From an uncultured Oscillibacter sp. (GTDB lineage: Bacteria > Bacillota > Clostridia > Oscillospirales > Oscillospiraceae), in the NCBI GenBank assembly GCA_910587705.1, contig CAJUMX010000018.1, positions 1 to 63,228 of the forward strand: a DNA stretch of 63,228 bases, in the 5' to 3' direction. The position numbers and the translations under genes were made by a program. How positions within the stretch are numbered: position 1 is the first letter of the stretch; every line of letters starts with the position of its first letter. Below, one piece after another: positions 7,874 through 16,661 of the stretch. A model generated the notes under the pieces. The model saw nothing but the letters and a program-made list of their open reading frames with translations, did not search any database and was not told where the DNA came from.

Positions 7874-8527
7874 ATGGAATACATATTTTCTGCGGAAGAA
7901 GCCACTCAAAAATTATTTACACGTCTTTCTGAAGCAACAGGCTGGAAATATTTGAAAAGCCAGCAATGCTTTAAAAAGACAGTCAAGGATTTGGTTTTTC
8001 AGATAAATTTCTTCACATCAAAATGGAATGTTTCATATGAGAGGGTCGAAGTGAGCGCCGAATTTAAGCTGTGGTGCAAAAGTTATGGGAAGCTGCCTGC
8101 AAACAATGTAATTGCCATGATGTCATATTGCCCGGAGTGTTGTGCTTCTGACAGCGAACATTGGTATGACATTTCCACCGAAGAAAAACTTCTCTCTGCC
8201 GTTGATGAGTTAAACCGCCAGATACAACAGACGGCAGGCAGCTTATGCGCACAATTTGAACAGGATTACCTTGGGGGAGTGGAAATACTGTTCCGGGAAC
8301 ATTTTGATGAATATCGTGTGTATCTGGATTTTATCGCAGATAAACTTGGTATGTCACCCGCCATACGGGAAAAGGCCCAGGAAATATACGACAGCCTTTC
8401 CGATGATATGCGGCAACAGGTGTTGGCATATCAAAGCGGAGCAAGAAATAGCGTTTGGATGATTAACAGAAGCAATTTGAAATATATTGTCGATAACAAT
8501 TTGATAAGCCTAATTCCAGGTGATTAG
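7874..8527 (+). CDS. Hypothetical protein, DUF4304-like N terminus
   Basis: The 217-residue protein starts at the ATG at 7874 after GGGGAGAG. Residues 1-75 (ATQKLFTRLSEATGWKYLKS, CFKKTVKDLVFQINFF) resemble the fold I know as DUF4304, a family often found in immunity or cargo loci. The C-terminal part is helical. It is AT-rich and the last gene of the plus-strand operon. The family assignment is tentative. Confidence 0.5.
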   Translation: MEYIFSAEEATQKLFTRLSEATGWKYLKSQQCFKKTVKDLVFQINFFTSKWNVSYERVEVSAEFKLWCKSYGKLPANNVIAMMSYCPECCASDSEHWYDISTEEKLLSAVDELNRQIQQTAGSLCAQFEQDYLGGVEILFREHFDEYRVYLDFIADKLGMSPAIREKAQEIYDSLSDDMRQQVLAYQSGARNSVWMINRSNLKYIVDNNLISLIPGD

Positions 8528-8661
8528 TATCAAAAACAGCATTTGGTTTCTTGTTAACCCAGTATCTATCCTGTCGACCTTTAGCGCGTGTTTGTCATTT
8601 TCTCTGTTCTAAACTCTCCCATAGAGTGGGCCCTTCTGGTTGGTTCCCAGTGACCCTACCC

Positions 8662-8705
8662 TAAGTTCTCCGCCAGGGCGCAATAACCCCCTGGCGGAGA
8701 ACTTA
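8662..8705. terminator. Strong bidirectional terminator at the left end of the ICE operon
   Basis: A 17-bp perfect inverted repeat, TAAGTTCTCCGCCAGGG (8662-8678) and its complement (8689-8705), with a 10-base loop is followed by TTATTTTT on the plus side. It separates the plus-strand lipase operon from the end of the minus-strand ICE operon and would stop both. It is a sensible marker for the left edge of the ICE gene block. Confidence 0.8.
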
Positions 8706-8717
8706 TTATTTTTGCAG

Positions 8718-8972
8718 CTACTTCAGCCGGTACAAATTTGAGCTGAGACTCCCATTCTCTCGCCAGCGATGCTCCTTGGAGATCAGCTCCGCCCTGCACA
8801 GATCGTCCAGGGCCCGCTTGACGGTGGAACGGGAGAGCCGCAATTCGGCGGAGATCGTCCGTATCCCCGGCCAACACTTCCCCTCGCTGTCAGCGTGGTC
8901 CTTCAGGTACATATAGACAGCCCTGGCCCGGTGATTCAGGTCGGACTGATAGATTTTCTCGAAGTATCCCAT
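8718..8972 (-). CDS. Winged helix-turn-helix protein (replication-initiator N-terminal type)
   Basis: The 84-residue protein consists of one winged helix domain: RARAVYMYLKDHADSEGKCW, then GIRTISAELRLSRSTVKRAL as the helix-turn-helix and a wing ending ENGSLSSNLYRL. This is the type found at the N terminus of replication initiators and in small ICE regulators. It follows virD4 with AGGGCAGGAG at the overlap. It may regulate the operon or act in replication after transfer. Confidence 0.75.
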   Translation of the reverse strand: MGYFEKIYQSDLNHRARAVYMYLKDHADSEGKCWPGIRTISAELRLSRSTVKRALDDLCRAELISKEHRWRENGSLSSNLYRLK

Positions 8973-8975
8973 AGG

Positions 8976-10820
8976 CTACTCCTGCCCTTCATCAGTGCGG
9001 ACAACCACAGGGGGAGGCGGCTCCCGTCTGGTGCGTCTGGCCTGAGCATAGGACGCCCCGCCTCTGGCGGTTGGCGTTTTCGGCGGCACTGGAGGTGCGG
9101 GAGGCGCATCACCCTCTATCTGCTGTGCGTGGTGACAGCGTAAGATGGCCTGCTCCAGCTCCTGCTTGCTGGCATAGGCCACTGTGCGCGCGGCCCGTTC
9201 CGGCAGCAGGTACGGCTCACCGAAGGAAATGCCCCAATCCAGGAAAAGCCTCAGCCTCGTCTGCATGGGGTGGGTCCCCGTCTTCATGACCACGAACTGC
9301 CCCTTGGGAATGGACTTCAGCTCATCGGGGGTCATAAGAGGCCGCTCCATCATCTGGAGAGACCGGCTGGCGCTGTCCTTCCCACCGCCCTTACTCACCG
9401 AGCCGCTCATGACGGTACGGCTGCCCAGGGCTTTGGACAGCACCTCGGCGGTTTGGGAATTGGGGGCGAAGCCGCCGAAGATCGTATCCTGCACGTTATC
9501 CACTATGATCTCCGCGCCCTCCTTGCCGTAATTCTTCTCCAGCTGTGCCAGAGATTGAATGATGGGGACCAGGGTCAGCTTGCGGGACCGGCCGGCACTG
9601 AACAGGGGAAGGATATCAAAGGCTGGCATGGTGCCCAGCTCGTCGCAGAACAGCACTACCCGGTTGGGCAGTTTGCCGCCGTTCTCATCCGCTACAGAGA
9701 ACAGTTCCCGGCTGAGGGTCTGGATCATCAGGCCCGCCATGAAGTTCTTGCTGGGGTCTTCCTCCGGCAGGACGAGGAAGATGGCGGACTTCTGGGAGGC
9801 AAAGGCTTCCGCGTCAATGGCGCTGTCGAAGCACAGCACCTGCTCCAGCTCGGAGTCCAGGAAGGCGTTCAGCCTGGACAGCACCGTAGACATGACCGAG
9901 GCCATGGCCTGCTCCGCCGAGTTGAGGGCGGCGCCGGCGAACCACCGGGCCTTGTGAGTGTCGGGCAAAGAGTCCATTAGAACCTGAAAACCGTTCTTGC
10001 CTTTGGTCTTGCTGGGCGCCAGCAGATCCTGCACCAGCTTGAACACGCTGACGATGTGCCGGCGCTCCTGGGGAGCCTCCTCTGTGGGCGGAAGATACTC
10101 CGCCAGCAGGAGAACGACCGCAGTGAGCAGCCCCTCCGCTGAATCGTAAAAGAATGCGTTCTGCCCGTAGTTGGAAGAGTCTCCTTCCGGGTTTATGATA
10201 GTCTTGGCCAAGATTTTGGCGTACTTCTCCGCCTTTGCCCTCGCCGCCAGATTGGACGGCTGTTCCCGGCAGATATCCATGTAGCGGTTGATGAGTGTGA
10301 GGAGGTTGTATCCATCAGACCTGGTGGGATTACGCAGGTCGATTACCGCCACCTTGTAGCCATAGTGCTGTAAGGCCACGGCTCCATAGTTCCGGGCGAG
10401 GTCGCCCTTGGTATCAAGGGCCAGAAAGCTCATCCCGCTGGCGCAGGCGTACTCCATATTGGGGTACAGGAAGAACGCTGTCTTGCCTACGCCGGATGCG
10501 CCGATCATCAGGCAGTGGATGTCGTCTGTGTCCACCAGCGCAGTGACAGCGTTCTTCTTTCCCACGCACCCCAGCACCAGCCCCTGCTTCTTGGGCAGGT
10601 TCTTTCCAGCGCGCCACTCGCCCACATGGAAGGGGATGTGCTGATAGGTCTGCTGAATCTCCTTCTTGTTGGCCCACCGGGCTGTTCCATGCTGGCCGTC
10701 GCCTACGGTTTTGGACTTGATGTTGTCCAAATTTCCACTTCCGGAGAAGTGTGTGGCGGCGGCGATCAGTAAAAGCATCCCGCCCGCCAGTAAAATTAAC
10801 ATGATCGTTTGCGGCGTCAT
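8976..10820 (-). CDS. virD4: VirD4/TraG-type coupling ATPase
   Basis: The 614-residue protein has an N-terminal membrane segment (IMLILLAGGMLLLIAAA, residues 6-22), Walker A GASGVGKT (107-114), the ALDTKGDLARNYG motif, and a Walker B region (VVLFCDELGTMPAF). The length and motif order fit the type IV coupling proteins of Firmicutes ICEs, which dock the relaxase-DNA complex to the secretion channel at the inner membrane. The C terminus is Pro/Arg-rich. The start ATG follows GGGGTGAA. It lies near the end of the operon, with the primase-like and relaxase genes upstream. Confidence 0.93.
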   Translation of the reverse strand: MTPQTIMLILLAGGMLLLIAAATHFSGSGNLDNIKSKTVGDGQHGTARWANKKEIQQTYQHIPFHVGEWRAGKNLPKKQGLVLGCVGKKNAVTALVDTDDIHCLMIGASGVGKTAFFLYPNMEYACASGMSFLALDTKGDLARNYGAVALQHYGYKVAVIDLRNPTRSDGYNLLTLINRYMDICREQPSNLAARAKAEKYAKILAKTIINPEGDSSNYGQNAFFYDSAEGLLTAVVLLLAEYLPPTEEAPQERRHIVSVFKLVQDLLAPSKTKGKNGFQVLMDSLPDTHKARWFAGAALNSAEQAMASVMSTVLSRLNAFLDSELEQVLCFDSAIDAEAFASQKSAIFLVLPEEDPSKNFMAGLMIQTLSRELFSVADENGGKLPNRVVLFCDELGTMPAFDILPLFSAGRSRKLTLVPIIQSLAQLEKNYGKEGAEIIVDNVQDTIFGGFAPNSQTAEVLSKALGSRTVMSGSVSKGGGKDSASRSLQMMERPLMTPDELKSIPKGQFVVMKTGTHPMQTRLRLFLDWGISFGEPYLLPERAARTVAYASKQELEQAILRCHHAQQIEGDAPPAPPVPPKTPTARGGASYAQARRTRREPPPPVVVRTDEGQE

Positions 10821-10874
10821 AAATTCACCCCATCTTCGTCGTCGCGAACTCCATATCGCTCGCGACGGTATTTT

Positions 10875-12362
10875 TTATGAAAATACCATCTCTCGCTCAT
10901 TCCGTTGCGCCTCCTCTCCAGATCGAACCCGCTCCGCTGGGCTTCGATCTGGTGGCGTTTGCTTCTGCTGCTGTTTCAGAATATCCGCCTCATACTTGAC
11001 GGATATTCTGGCGCAGGACAGCGCCAGCTCCAGCCAGCCCTCCGTCAACTCCCGTTTTTCTGCCTCACTGCGGATGCCGGGCCTGGAGGCCAGTTTCAAA
11101 ACATTGTGAGTCTGTTCCGCCAACGCAGCGGTGCGGCTGCTCAGGCTGCTCCGATTCTGGTGGGGACGGATACAGCTCCGCAGTTCTGTCAACAGCTCCG
11201 CTGTGGTGTGCGGCTCACCCAGCTGCCGCAGTCCCCGGCCATAGGCGTACAGAGCCAGCGCGGAGGCCAGCTCGATACAGGTCATGGCTCCCTCCGGATA
11301 GTCCCTGTGGAGATTCATCTCATATCCGCAGAGTGCATTTGTCAGATCTCGAACCAGCCGGTCTGGGATGACGCATTCATCCATACAGACGCCGATCCTG
11401 CCGCAGACCGCCGAAGAGGCGATGAGCTGGGGATGCTCCTCCGCCTCCTGAGCGGGAAGGCCCCAGCTGGCCTTGAGATCCTCGTTCCAGTCCTTATGCT
11501 CCGGCTGGAGCATCCCCACATCGTCATAGCCGTGCTCATGGAGGATGTCCGCCAGCCGCCCGCTGGCCTCGATGCCCGCCTCGTCATGGTCCAGGCAGAG
11601 GCAGACGGCACGAAGGCCAGGGTTCTGCTTCAGCATCCAGAGCATGGCGTGTTCCGCTGTTCCGCACAGGGCCACATAGCTGTGTTCCTGCCAGCCTCTG
11701 GGATACCGGGAGAGGAAGGACATCAGGTCAATGGGCGCTTCAAAGACATAGAGGCGGTTGCTGGTCCCGGTGTAGTGAAAGCTGCATCGGGGATCGCTGC
11801 CCTCCACGTTGATACGGAAGGTCTTGCCGAGGCTGTTCAGGCTGCGCTTGTTGGCGTGGCGTGGGACGCCGTTCTCGTCCCTGCCGACAAAGACGGCATT
11901 GTGGTACTCTCTGTCCTTGAATTTCTCACAGCTTTCATACAGCAGTCCAGCCCGGACAAAAGCATTGACCACGTTCCGGTCCAGAAAGCGGTGCTTGAGC
12001 AGATAGGCGTACATCCGCCGCATCTCCTGACCGGCAGAGGGCAGGGCAAATTCCTTTTTGGGCCTCTCCTCCTGCTTGGGGGCGGAGGCGTAGACCGTTC
12101 CCTGTTCCCCGCCCAGCAGACAGGTGATGGCCTCTGGGTAGGAGAGGTTATAGAACTGCTGGACGAAGGAAATGGGGCCGCCGCCTTCCTTTATGGCATG
12201 ATCGTACCACTCATTGCCTTGGACGGTGATGCTGTGGTCACTGGCCAGACGGTACTCCGGCCCGGAGCGGATCAGCTTCTCCCCCTGATGGCGGAGGAAC
12301 TCCACCAGATCCACCTCGCTGGCCCGGAGCTTCTGCTCCTCGGTAAAATGGATATAGGGCAC
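10875..12362 (-). CDS. Toprim/DUF3991 primase-like protein
   Basis: The 495-residue protein has an N-terminal DUF3991-type region (LVEFLRHQGEKLIRSGPEYR, HAIKEGGGPISFVQQFYNLS) that resembles a primase zinc-binding domain without the Cys ligands. A toprim domain follows: YVFEAPIDLMS with Glu208 and CLCLDHDEAG with Asp258 and Asp260. The last 200 residues are helical. Such proteins are common in Clostridia ICEs and may prime the transferred strand in the recipient. The GTG at 12362 after AGAGGTG is the best start; an open frame continues upstream to 12791 antisense to mazE and should not be included. Confidence 0.85.
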   Translation of the reverse strand: MPYIHFTEEQKLRASEVDLVEFLRHQGEKLIRSGPEYRLASDHSITVQGNEWYDHAIKEGGGPISFVQQFYNLSYPEAITCLLGGEQGTVYASAPKQEERPKKEFALPSAGQEMRRMYAYLLKHRFLDRNVVNAFVRAGLLYESCEKFKDREYHNAVFVGRDENGVPRHANKRSLNSLGKTFRINVEGSDPRCSFHYTGTSNRLYVFEAPIDLMSFLSRYPRGWQEHSYVALCGTAEHAMLWMLKQNPGLRAVCLCLDHDEAGIEASGRLADILHEHGYDDVGMLQPEHKDWNEDLKASWGLPAQEAEEHPQLIASSAVCGRIGVCMDECVIPDRLVRDLTNALCGYEMNLHRDYPEGAMTCIELASALALYAYGRGLRQLGEPHTTAELLTELRSCIRPHQNRSSLSSRTAALAEQTHNVLKLASRPGIRSEAEKRELTEGWLELALSCARISVKYEADILKQQQKQTPPDRSPAERVRSGEEAQRNEREMVFS

Positions 12363-12397
12363 TTTCTTCACCTCTTTTCGTTGCTGTGCATGTTCAC

Positions 12398-12426
12398 TTG
12401 ACTTTTGTTTATACTTTGTATATACT
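12398..12426 (+). promoter_or_regulatory. Promoter of mazEF
   Basis: TTGACT (12398-12403), a 17-bp spacer and TATACT (12421-12426) form a near-consensus vegetative promoter 20 bp before mazE. The spacer and -10 region contain overlapping GTATATAC-like palindromes, a possible operator for autoregulation by MazE/MazF. Confidence 0.75.
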
Positions 12427-12446
12427 GCTTTTGGGAGGTGTTTCTC

Positions 12447-12710
12447 ATGTATGCTACGATACAACGGTGGGGCAACAGTCAGGGACTGCGAATCCCCAAG
12501 GCACTGTTGGACGCGCTTGGACTGCGGGAGAATGACCGGGTCGAACTGATCCAGTCCGATGATGGCATCCAGATTAAAAAGGCCGCAGCTGGACACCGCA
12601 CACTGGAGGAACGGCTGGTCGCCTTTTATGGCAAGCCTGTTGACGAGATTCCCCGTCTGGAGACACAGGAGATCGACTGGGGCAAAAGGGCAGGTGACGA
12701 GGTGTGGTGA
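12447..12710 (+). CDS. mazE: MazE-type antitoxin
   Basis: The 87-residue protein starts at the ATG after GGAGGTG. The N-terminal AbrB/MazE swapped-hairpin domain is clear: MYATIQRWGNSQGLRIPKAL, then LGLRENDRVELIQSDDGIQI. The C-terminal tail (LVAFYGKPVDEIPRLETQEI) would bind the toxin. The antitoxin gene overlaps mazF by 7 bp. The pair lies in reverse orientation to the surrounding ICE genes and would stabilise the element by post-segregational killing. Confidence 0.9.
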   Translation: MYATIQRWGNSQGLRIPKALLDALGLRENDRVELIQSDDGIQIKKAAAGHRTLEERLVAFYGKPVDEIPRLETQEIDWGKRAGDEVW

Positions 12711-13042
12711 CCGTTTTTGAGCAGGGGGATATTGTCTATCTGGACTTTGATCCCCAGGCTGGACACGAGCAGAGGGGACGCCGTCCGGCACTTGTGGTCA
12801 GCAACAACCTGTTCAACCGCGTCAGCAGCCTGACGATGGTCTGTCCTATCACCCACACTGACAAAGGGCATCCGTTTCACATCCGGTTGGATGATACAAC
12901 GAAGACTGACGGGGTGGTGCTCTGCGACCAGGCGAGGATGCTGGACCTGACCAGCCGCAACGCTTCCTTTGTGGAGAAAGCGCCCGCACCCCTGACAGCG
13001 GAAGCGGTTGATTTGATCATGGGGTTCGTGGAGATACGGTAA
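12704..13042 (+). CDS. mazF: MazF-type mRNA interferase toxin
   Basis: The 112-residue protein carries the PemK/MazF hallmarks: GDIVYLDFDPQAGHEQRGRR with RPALVVSNN, MVCPITHT, and DGVVLCDQARMLDL. Family length is normal and nothing is missing, so it should be an active sequence-specific RNase held in check by MazE. Two successive GTG codons (12704 and 12707) are possible starts, translationally coupled to mazE. Confidence 0.93.
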   Translation: MVTVFEQGDIVYLDFDPQAGHEQRGRRPALVVSNNLFNRVSSLTMVCPITHTDKGHPFHIRLDDTTKTDGVVLCDQARMLDLTSRNASFVEKAPAPLTAEAVDLIMGFVEIR

Positions 13043-13058
13043 TTTGAGCGAAAGAGAA

Positions 13059-13093
13059 ACGAGCTGCCTCCGTGCCTGGAGGCAGCTCGTTTT
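13059..13093 (+). terminator. Terminator after mazEF
   Basis: Thirteen-base perfect arms (13059-13071 and 13078-13090, core GAGCTGCCTCC) with a 6-nt loop are followed by TTTT. It closes the plus-strand cassette and ends 22 bp from the relaxase stop codon. Confidence 0.85.
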
Positions 13094-13114
13094 GTGTAGT
13101 TCCTGGAGCGGCGA

Positions 13115-15823
13115 TTATCGGAGCTGCTGGACCTGCTCCTCATGGTCGTCCGGCTTGTGGCCCATGGCGATTTTCTTCTCTCTAATTTTTCGTCTCAGCT
13201 TACTGTCCACAAAGGAGATTCCGCCGCCCGGCGGCGGGGCCTGCTCCTGGAAGATGCGGCCCATGTGGTGGAGGAGCCGGGTGGCGCTGGCAAAGAGGGG
13301 GGGCGAGTCATCCATGTGGTCGAGGAAAAAACGGGCGTACTCATTGCCCTGTTCCGCCGCCAGCGTGAACCAGCGGACGGCGGATTCTCTGTCCTGCGGA
13401 ACATCCTTTCCCAGCAGGTACAGCTTGCCGAGGGCGTACTGGGCATACTGATTTCCCTGCTCCGCCGACTCCGTCAGCCAGCGGACAGCGCCCGCTGTGT
13501 CTCTGGTTACACCGTCGCCGCTCAGCAGCAGCTTGCCCATCTGGTACTGCGCGAACTGGTTTCCCAGATTGGCGGACTGTCGGAACCAGCGCAGAGCGGC
13601 GGCGGGATCATCCGCCTCCAGACGCAGCTTGCCCAGGGCATACATGGCATACTGATTTCCCTGCTCCGCCGCCTGGGAGAACCAGATCACCGCCTGGGTC
13701 GTGTCCTGTGCCACCAGCCCGCCGTCACGGTATAGCTTGCCGAGGGCGTACTGAGCGTAGTCCAGCCCGGACTCCGCCGCATGGGTCAGACAGTCCATCG
13801 CTTGATTGATCCGATCAGACACGGCGGCGGAATCAGCCAGGGTATGCTTTGCCACCTGATACTCCGCATAGGGATTTTTCAGTTCAGCAGACTTCCCCAG
13901 CCACTCCAGCGCGGCGCTCTCATCCCGCTCAGTCCCCACGCCACGCAGGAGCATCCAGCCGATACGGTACTGGAGCCGGTCATCTGGGCGCTGATCCGCC
14001 AACGTTCGGAATCCGTCATAGGCCGCGGAAAAATACCGGGCGGCCTGCCGCTCATCCGCGGCACAGCCGGTCCCGTCACGGTATCGCTTTCCCAGCTCCC
14101 AGGCGGCATAGGGAAACCCCTGTGCCGTAGCGAGTGTGTACAGCTCCAGCGCCTTCCCGTCATCCTGCGGCACACCTCTGCCCTTGCTGTAGAGTCCGGC
14201 GAGGGAGTATTGGGCGTACTGGTAACCCCGCGCTGCCGCCTGGGAGAACCACTTCACAGCCGCAGCGTCATCCTGTTCTGTCCCAAGACCACTGGCGTAC
14301 ATCTTGCCGATGCGGTACTCCACATAGCGGTTGGGACGCTGCCGCTCTACGGTCTGGAAGGCGGAGAGGGCCTTGGCGTACCACGTATGGGACTGCTCCG
14401 CGTCAGCGTCTATGCCAACACCGTCCGCAAGCATTCTGCCCAGGTCGTGCATGGCGAGAGCGTTGCCGTCGAGGGCCTCTTCCACGAAGAAGCAATAGGC
14501 TTGCTTATGATCCTGGGGCGTATCGTTATCCCCATGCAGAAAAGTCCGTGCCCGCTTGTACCGGTCACTCCACACCACGGCGGGCGGCGCTTCGTCACCT
14601 GCCTCCGGTGTATCCGCTGGTTCTGCCTCTGGCTCAGGACTGGCGTCCTCGCCGGCCTGAGACGGCTCCTGGCTATCCGCCGACGTGAACACCTCGGTGT
14701 GCTCACACAGACGCACCGCCTCTTCTACCACCACATTTTTGATCCGCTTGAACTCCGTCTGCCGGGAGAGGGGGAGTCGATCCGGCAGGTCATCCCGATA
14801 CGTCCGCAGCACTTCTTCCCGCAGCTGATACCACAGGTCATAGGCGGAGGAGACGCGGGAGTCCTTTGCCAGCTCGTCCACGATCTCATCCACCACAGCC
14901 TTCAGCGGCGCTTTGAGATAGCCGTACTGCTTTCTGCCGGAGGTGCTTTTCAGCCGCTGGGCCAGCTCGTCCATGAGCTGCTCGACGCGCGGGTTCTCCA
15001 GCGTGCCGGAGAGCATCTGACGGATCAGCTCCTTCATCACCTCTCCGGATTGCTGTACCAGCTCATCCCGGCGCTGGGTCTGCTGCCGGTAGATCTCCGT
15101 CAGGTCCTGACGGAAGATATTCTTTGTCAGCCCGGACTTGATCCGGGCGATACCCGCCTTATCCAGAAAGCCGGAGTGCCCATCCGCGCTGTAGCAGACC
15201 ATGTGGACGTGAGGATGTGTCCCCTCGTCGTGGTAGGAGGCGTACCAGCGGAATTGCTCCCAGGGTATCTTCATGGCATCCGCAATCTGCGGGGCATAGT
15301 TAGAGAGGAGGGCCTGCCACTGTCTGGCGTTGTTGTAGCCGAGCCGGTCAGCGTCCTCCCGGCGCAGGGAAATAATCGGCAGCCACACGTTGCTGGGATG
15401 GTTCGCCACCTCCTCTGAGGTCCTGGACAGTTCCAGCACATCACCTGTGCCGTTGAACAGGCCATGCGCACCGAGCCGTTCCGCACGAGGGCGTTGGGCG
15501 ATGTAGCTGACATAGTTCCCACGTTTTGCGATCTGATCGTAGTTGTCCTCTATAGCTCTGGAGATAAACTCCGAGGCGGCGGCGCGGGTGGGGGAGGACT
15601 GGTAGTCCTCGTATTCGAACATCCCGTGGCACATAGGGAAGTCCCGGAGGAGCCGCTCCACCATGGCCTGCTGCTTTTTTGTGGCTGGTTGGCCGGCCTT
15701 GTCTGGTGTGAGCTTCTCCACGCCATCACGGGTAGCGACGTAGCGGACGTAGTTGTTCAGGTGGGCGGCGGCTTTCGCTGTCCCCGGCTTGATGTAGGGA
15801 CACTTGAATATGATCCGGGGCAT
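13115..15823 (-). CDS. MobP3-type relaxase fused to Sel1-like repeats
   Basis: The 902-residue protein nicks and carries DNA for conjugation. The relaxase domain covers about residues 1-330: NNYVRYVATRDGVE (Tyr25/Tyr28 are candidate catalytic residues) and the metal-binding HxHxH at THPHVHMV (His203, 205, 207). A Glu/Pro-rich linker near 385-415 leads into about twelve Sel1-type repeats of 36 residues (for example AQYALGKLYLLGKDVPQDRE) that continue to about residue 860, followed by a basic tail. The repeats form a helical solenoid for protein contacts, perhaps with VirD4 or other relaxosome parts. The ATG follows GGCGGTGAC. Confidence 0.9.
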   Translation of the reverse strand: MPRIIFKCPYIKPGTAKAAAHLNNYVRYVATRDGVEKLTPDKAGQPATKKQQAMVERLLRDFPMCHGMFEYEDYQSSPTRAAASEFISRAIEDNYDQIAKRGNYVSYIAQRPRAERLGAHGLFNGTGDVLELSRTSEEVANHPSNVWLPIISLRREDADRLGYNNARQWQALLSNYAPQIADAMKIPWEQFRWYASYHDEGTHPHVHMVCYSADGHSGFLDKAGIARIKSGLTKNIFRQDLTEIYRQQTQRRDELVQQSGEVMKELIRQMLSGTLENPRVEQLMDELAQRLKSTSGRKQYGYLKAPLKAVVDEIVDELAKDSRVSSAYDLWYQLREEVLRTYRDDLPDRLPLSRQTEFKRIKNVVVEEAVRLCEHTEVFTSADSQEPSQAGEDASPEPEAEPADTPEAGDEAPPAVVWSDRYKRARTFLHGDNDTPQDHKQAYCFFVEEALDGNALAMHDLGRMLADGVGIDADAEQSHTWYAKALSAFQTVERQRPNRYVEYRIGKMYASGLGTEQDDAAAVKWFSQAAARGYQYAQYSLAGLYSKGRGVPQDDGKALELYTLATAQGFPYAAWELGKRYRDGTGCAADERQAARYFSAAYDGFRTLADQRPDDRLQYRIGWMLLRGVGTERDESAALEWLGKSAELKNPYAEYQVAKHTLADSAAVSDRINQAMDCLTHAAESGLDYAQYALGKLYRDGGLVAQDTTQAVIWFSQAAEQGNQYAMYALGKLRLEADDPAAALRWFRQSANLGNQFAQYQMGKLLLSGDGVTRDTAGAVRWLTESAEQGNQYAQYALGKLYLLGKDVPQDRESAVRWFTLAAEQGNEYARFFLDHMDDSPPLFASATRLLHHMGRIFQEQAPPPGGGISFVDSKLRRKIREKKIAMGHKPDDHEEQVQQLR

Positions 15824-15843
15824 GGAGCGTCACCGCCTTTCTG

Positions 15844-16251
15844 TCACACGCCGCCCCTCTGATACTCCACCGCCTTGTCCAGCGTGACGCTGCCGCTGGT
15901 CTTCTTCACATTCTGGACGCACCGGCCCCGGAGACTGCGGAGCGCATCGTCACTGATCTCCATCCCCGCCGCCAGCACGTTCATCACCATGTCCAGCTCC
16001 ACCGCCAGCTTGAAGAGCAGACGGCAGATACGGTTCTCCGTGTCCTGCACAGTACCGCGCAGGACGGAGGCCAGCGCGGGCGGCAGGTAGGCGACGGCAT
16101 CCTGACCGGAGACATACCCGGCGTAGAACCGGATGGCCCTCTCGATGAACTCGTTTTGTGTGCGGCAGTTGTCCCGCGGACACATCTCCTTGACGAGTTG
16201 CTGAGTCTCGGGTGAGATTCGAAGCGCAAACTTGATTTTTTCTCTCGGCAT
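15844..16251 (-). CDS. Relaxosome accessory protein (MobC-like, ribbon-helix-helix)
   Basis: The 135-residue protein begins with a ribbon-helix-helix pattern (KIKFALRISPETQQLVKEMC, RTQNEFIERAIRFYAGY) followed by a helical domain, as in MobC/NikA-type proteins that bind oriT next to the nick site. It lies directly before the relaxase gene and directly after the candidate oriT, the usual order. The ATG follows AGGAGG. Confidence 0.8.
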   Translation of the reverse strand: MPREKIKFALRISPETQQLVKEMCPRDNCRTQNEFIERAIRFYAGYVSGQDAVAYLPPALASVLRGTVQDTENRICRLLFKLAVELDMVMNVLAAGMEISDDALRSLRGRCVQNVKKTSGSVTLDKAVEYQRGGV

Positions 16252-16410
16252 GATGATCCTCCTGAAATCCGTAAATATCCCCGCCGGGAACCCGCAAAAA
16301 GCGGACAGCGGCGGGCTTTTTTTGAAAACAGACCCCCGAGCTGACCCCGGTGGGTGAAAAATGACCCCCGTCTAAACGTCCCCGACCCGCTCTGCGGGGC
16401 GATGTTTCCC

Positions 16411-16450
16411 GCGCGGAGGGGCGCTTGCGACCCCCGCGCTTTATCCTGCA
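16411..16450. other. Candidate oriT: inverted repeat plus RP4-like nick motif
   Basis: GCGCGGAGGGG (16411-16421) and CCCCCGCGC (16431-16439) form a stem with one unpaired base. Nine bases after it comes TATCCTG|C (16442-16449), matching the YATCCTG|Y nick core of the RP4 family of MobP relaxases, at a distance like that in RP4 (inverted repeat, then about 8 nt to nic). It lies upstream of the MobC-like and relaxase genes. Cleavage is inferred, not shown. Confidence 0.6.
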
Positions 16451-16622
16451 CATTTTTCGACCCCCCGGTTCACCTGCACAGTTTGGGGACGCCGGTTTTC
16501 CCTCCTCCGCCACACAGCCGCGCAGGGCGGCGTGTCAGTTGGGTGGGGCAGGGATGCCGACCCGTCGGACCGGACGGCATACAGGGGCCTTGCTGTGGCG
16601 CACAGCGGGGGAACAAGAGCGA

Positions 16623-16648
16623 GGGCCGTTCCACATCGGGAGCGGCCC
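16623..16648. terminator. Hairpin between oriT and the 41-aa gene
   Basis: GGGCCGTTCC (16623-16632) pairs with GGGAGCGGCCC (16638-16648) around a 5-nt loop. It lies 14 bases after the stop of the small gene at 16662. There is no strong T run, so it may be an oriT-region structure instead of a terminator. Confidence 0.4.
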
Positions 16649-16661
16649 TTGATATACTCCG

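Noticed and set aside
12363..12791. N-terminal extension of the primase-like protein over mazE
   Set aside because: The extension is antisense to mazE, has no domain, and the GTG at 12362 has a ribosome site directly before a typical DUF3991 start.
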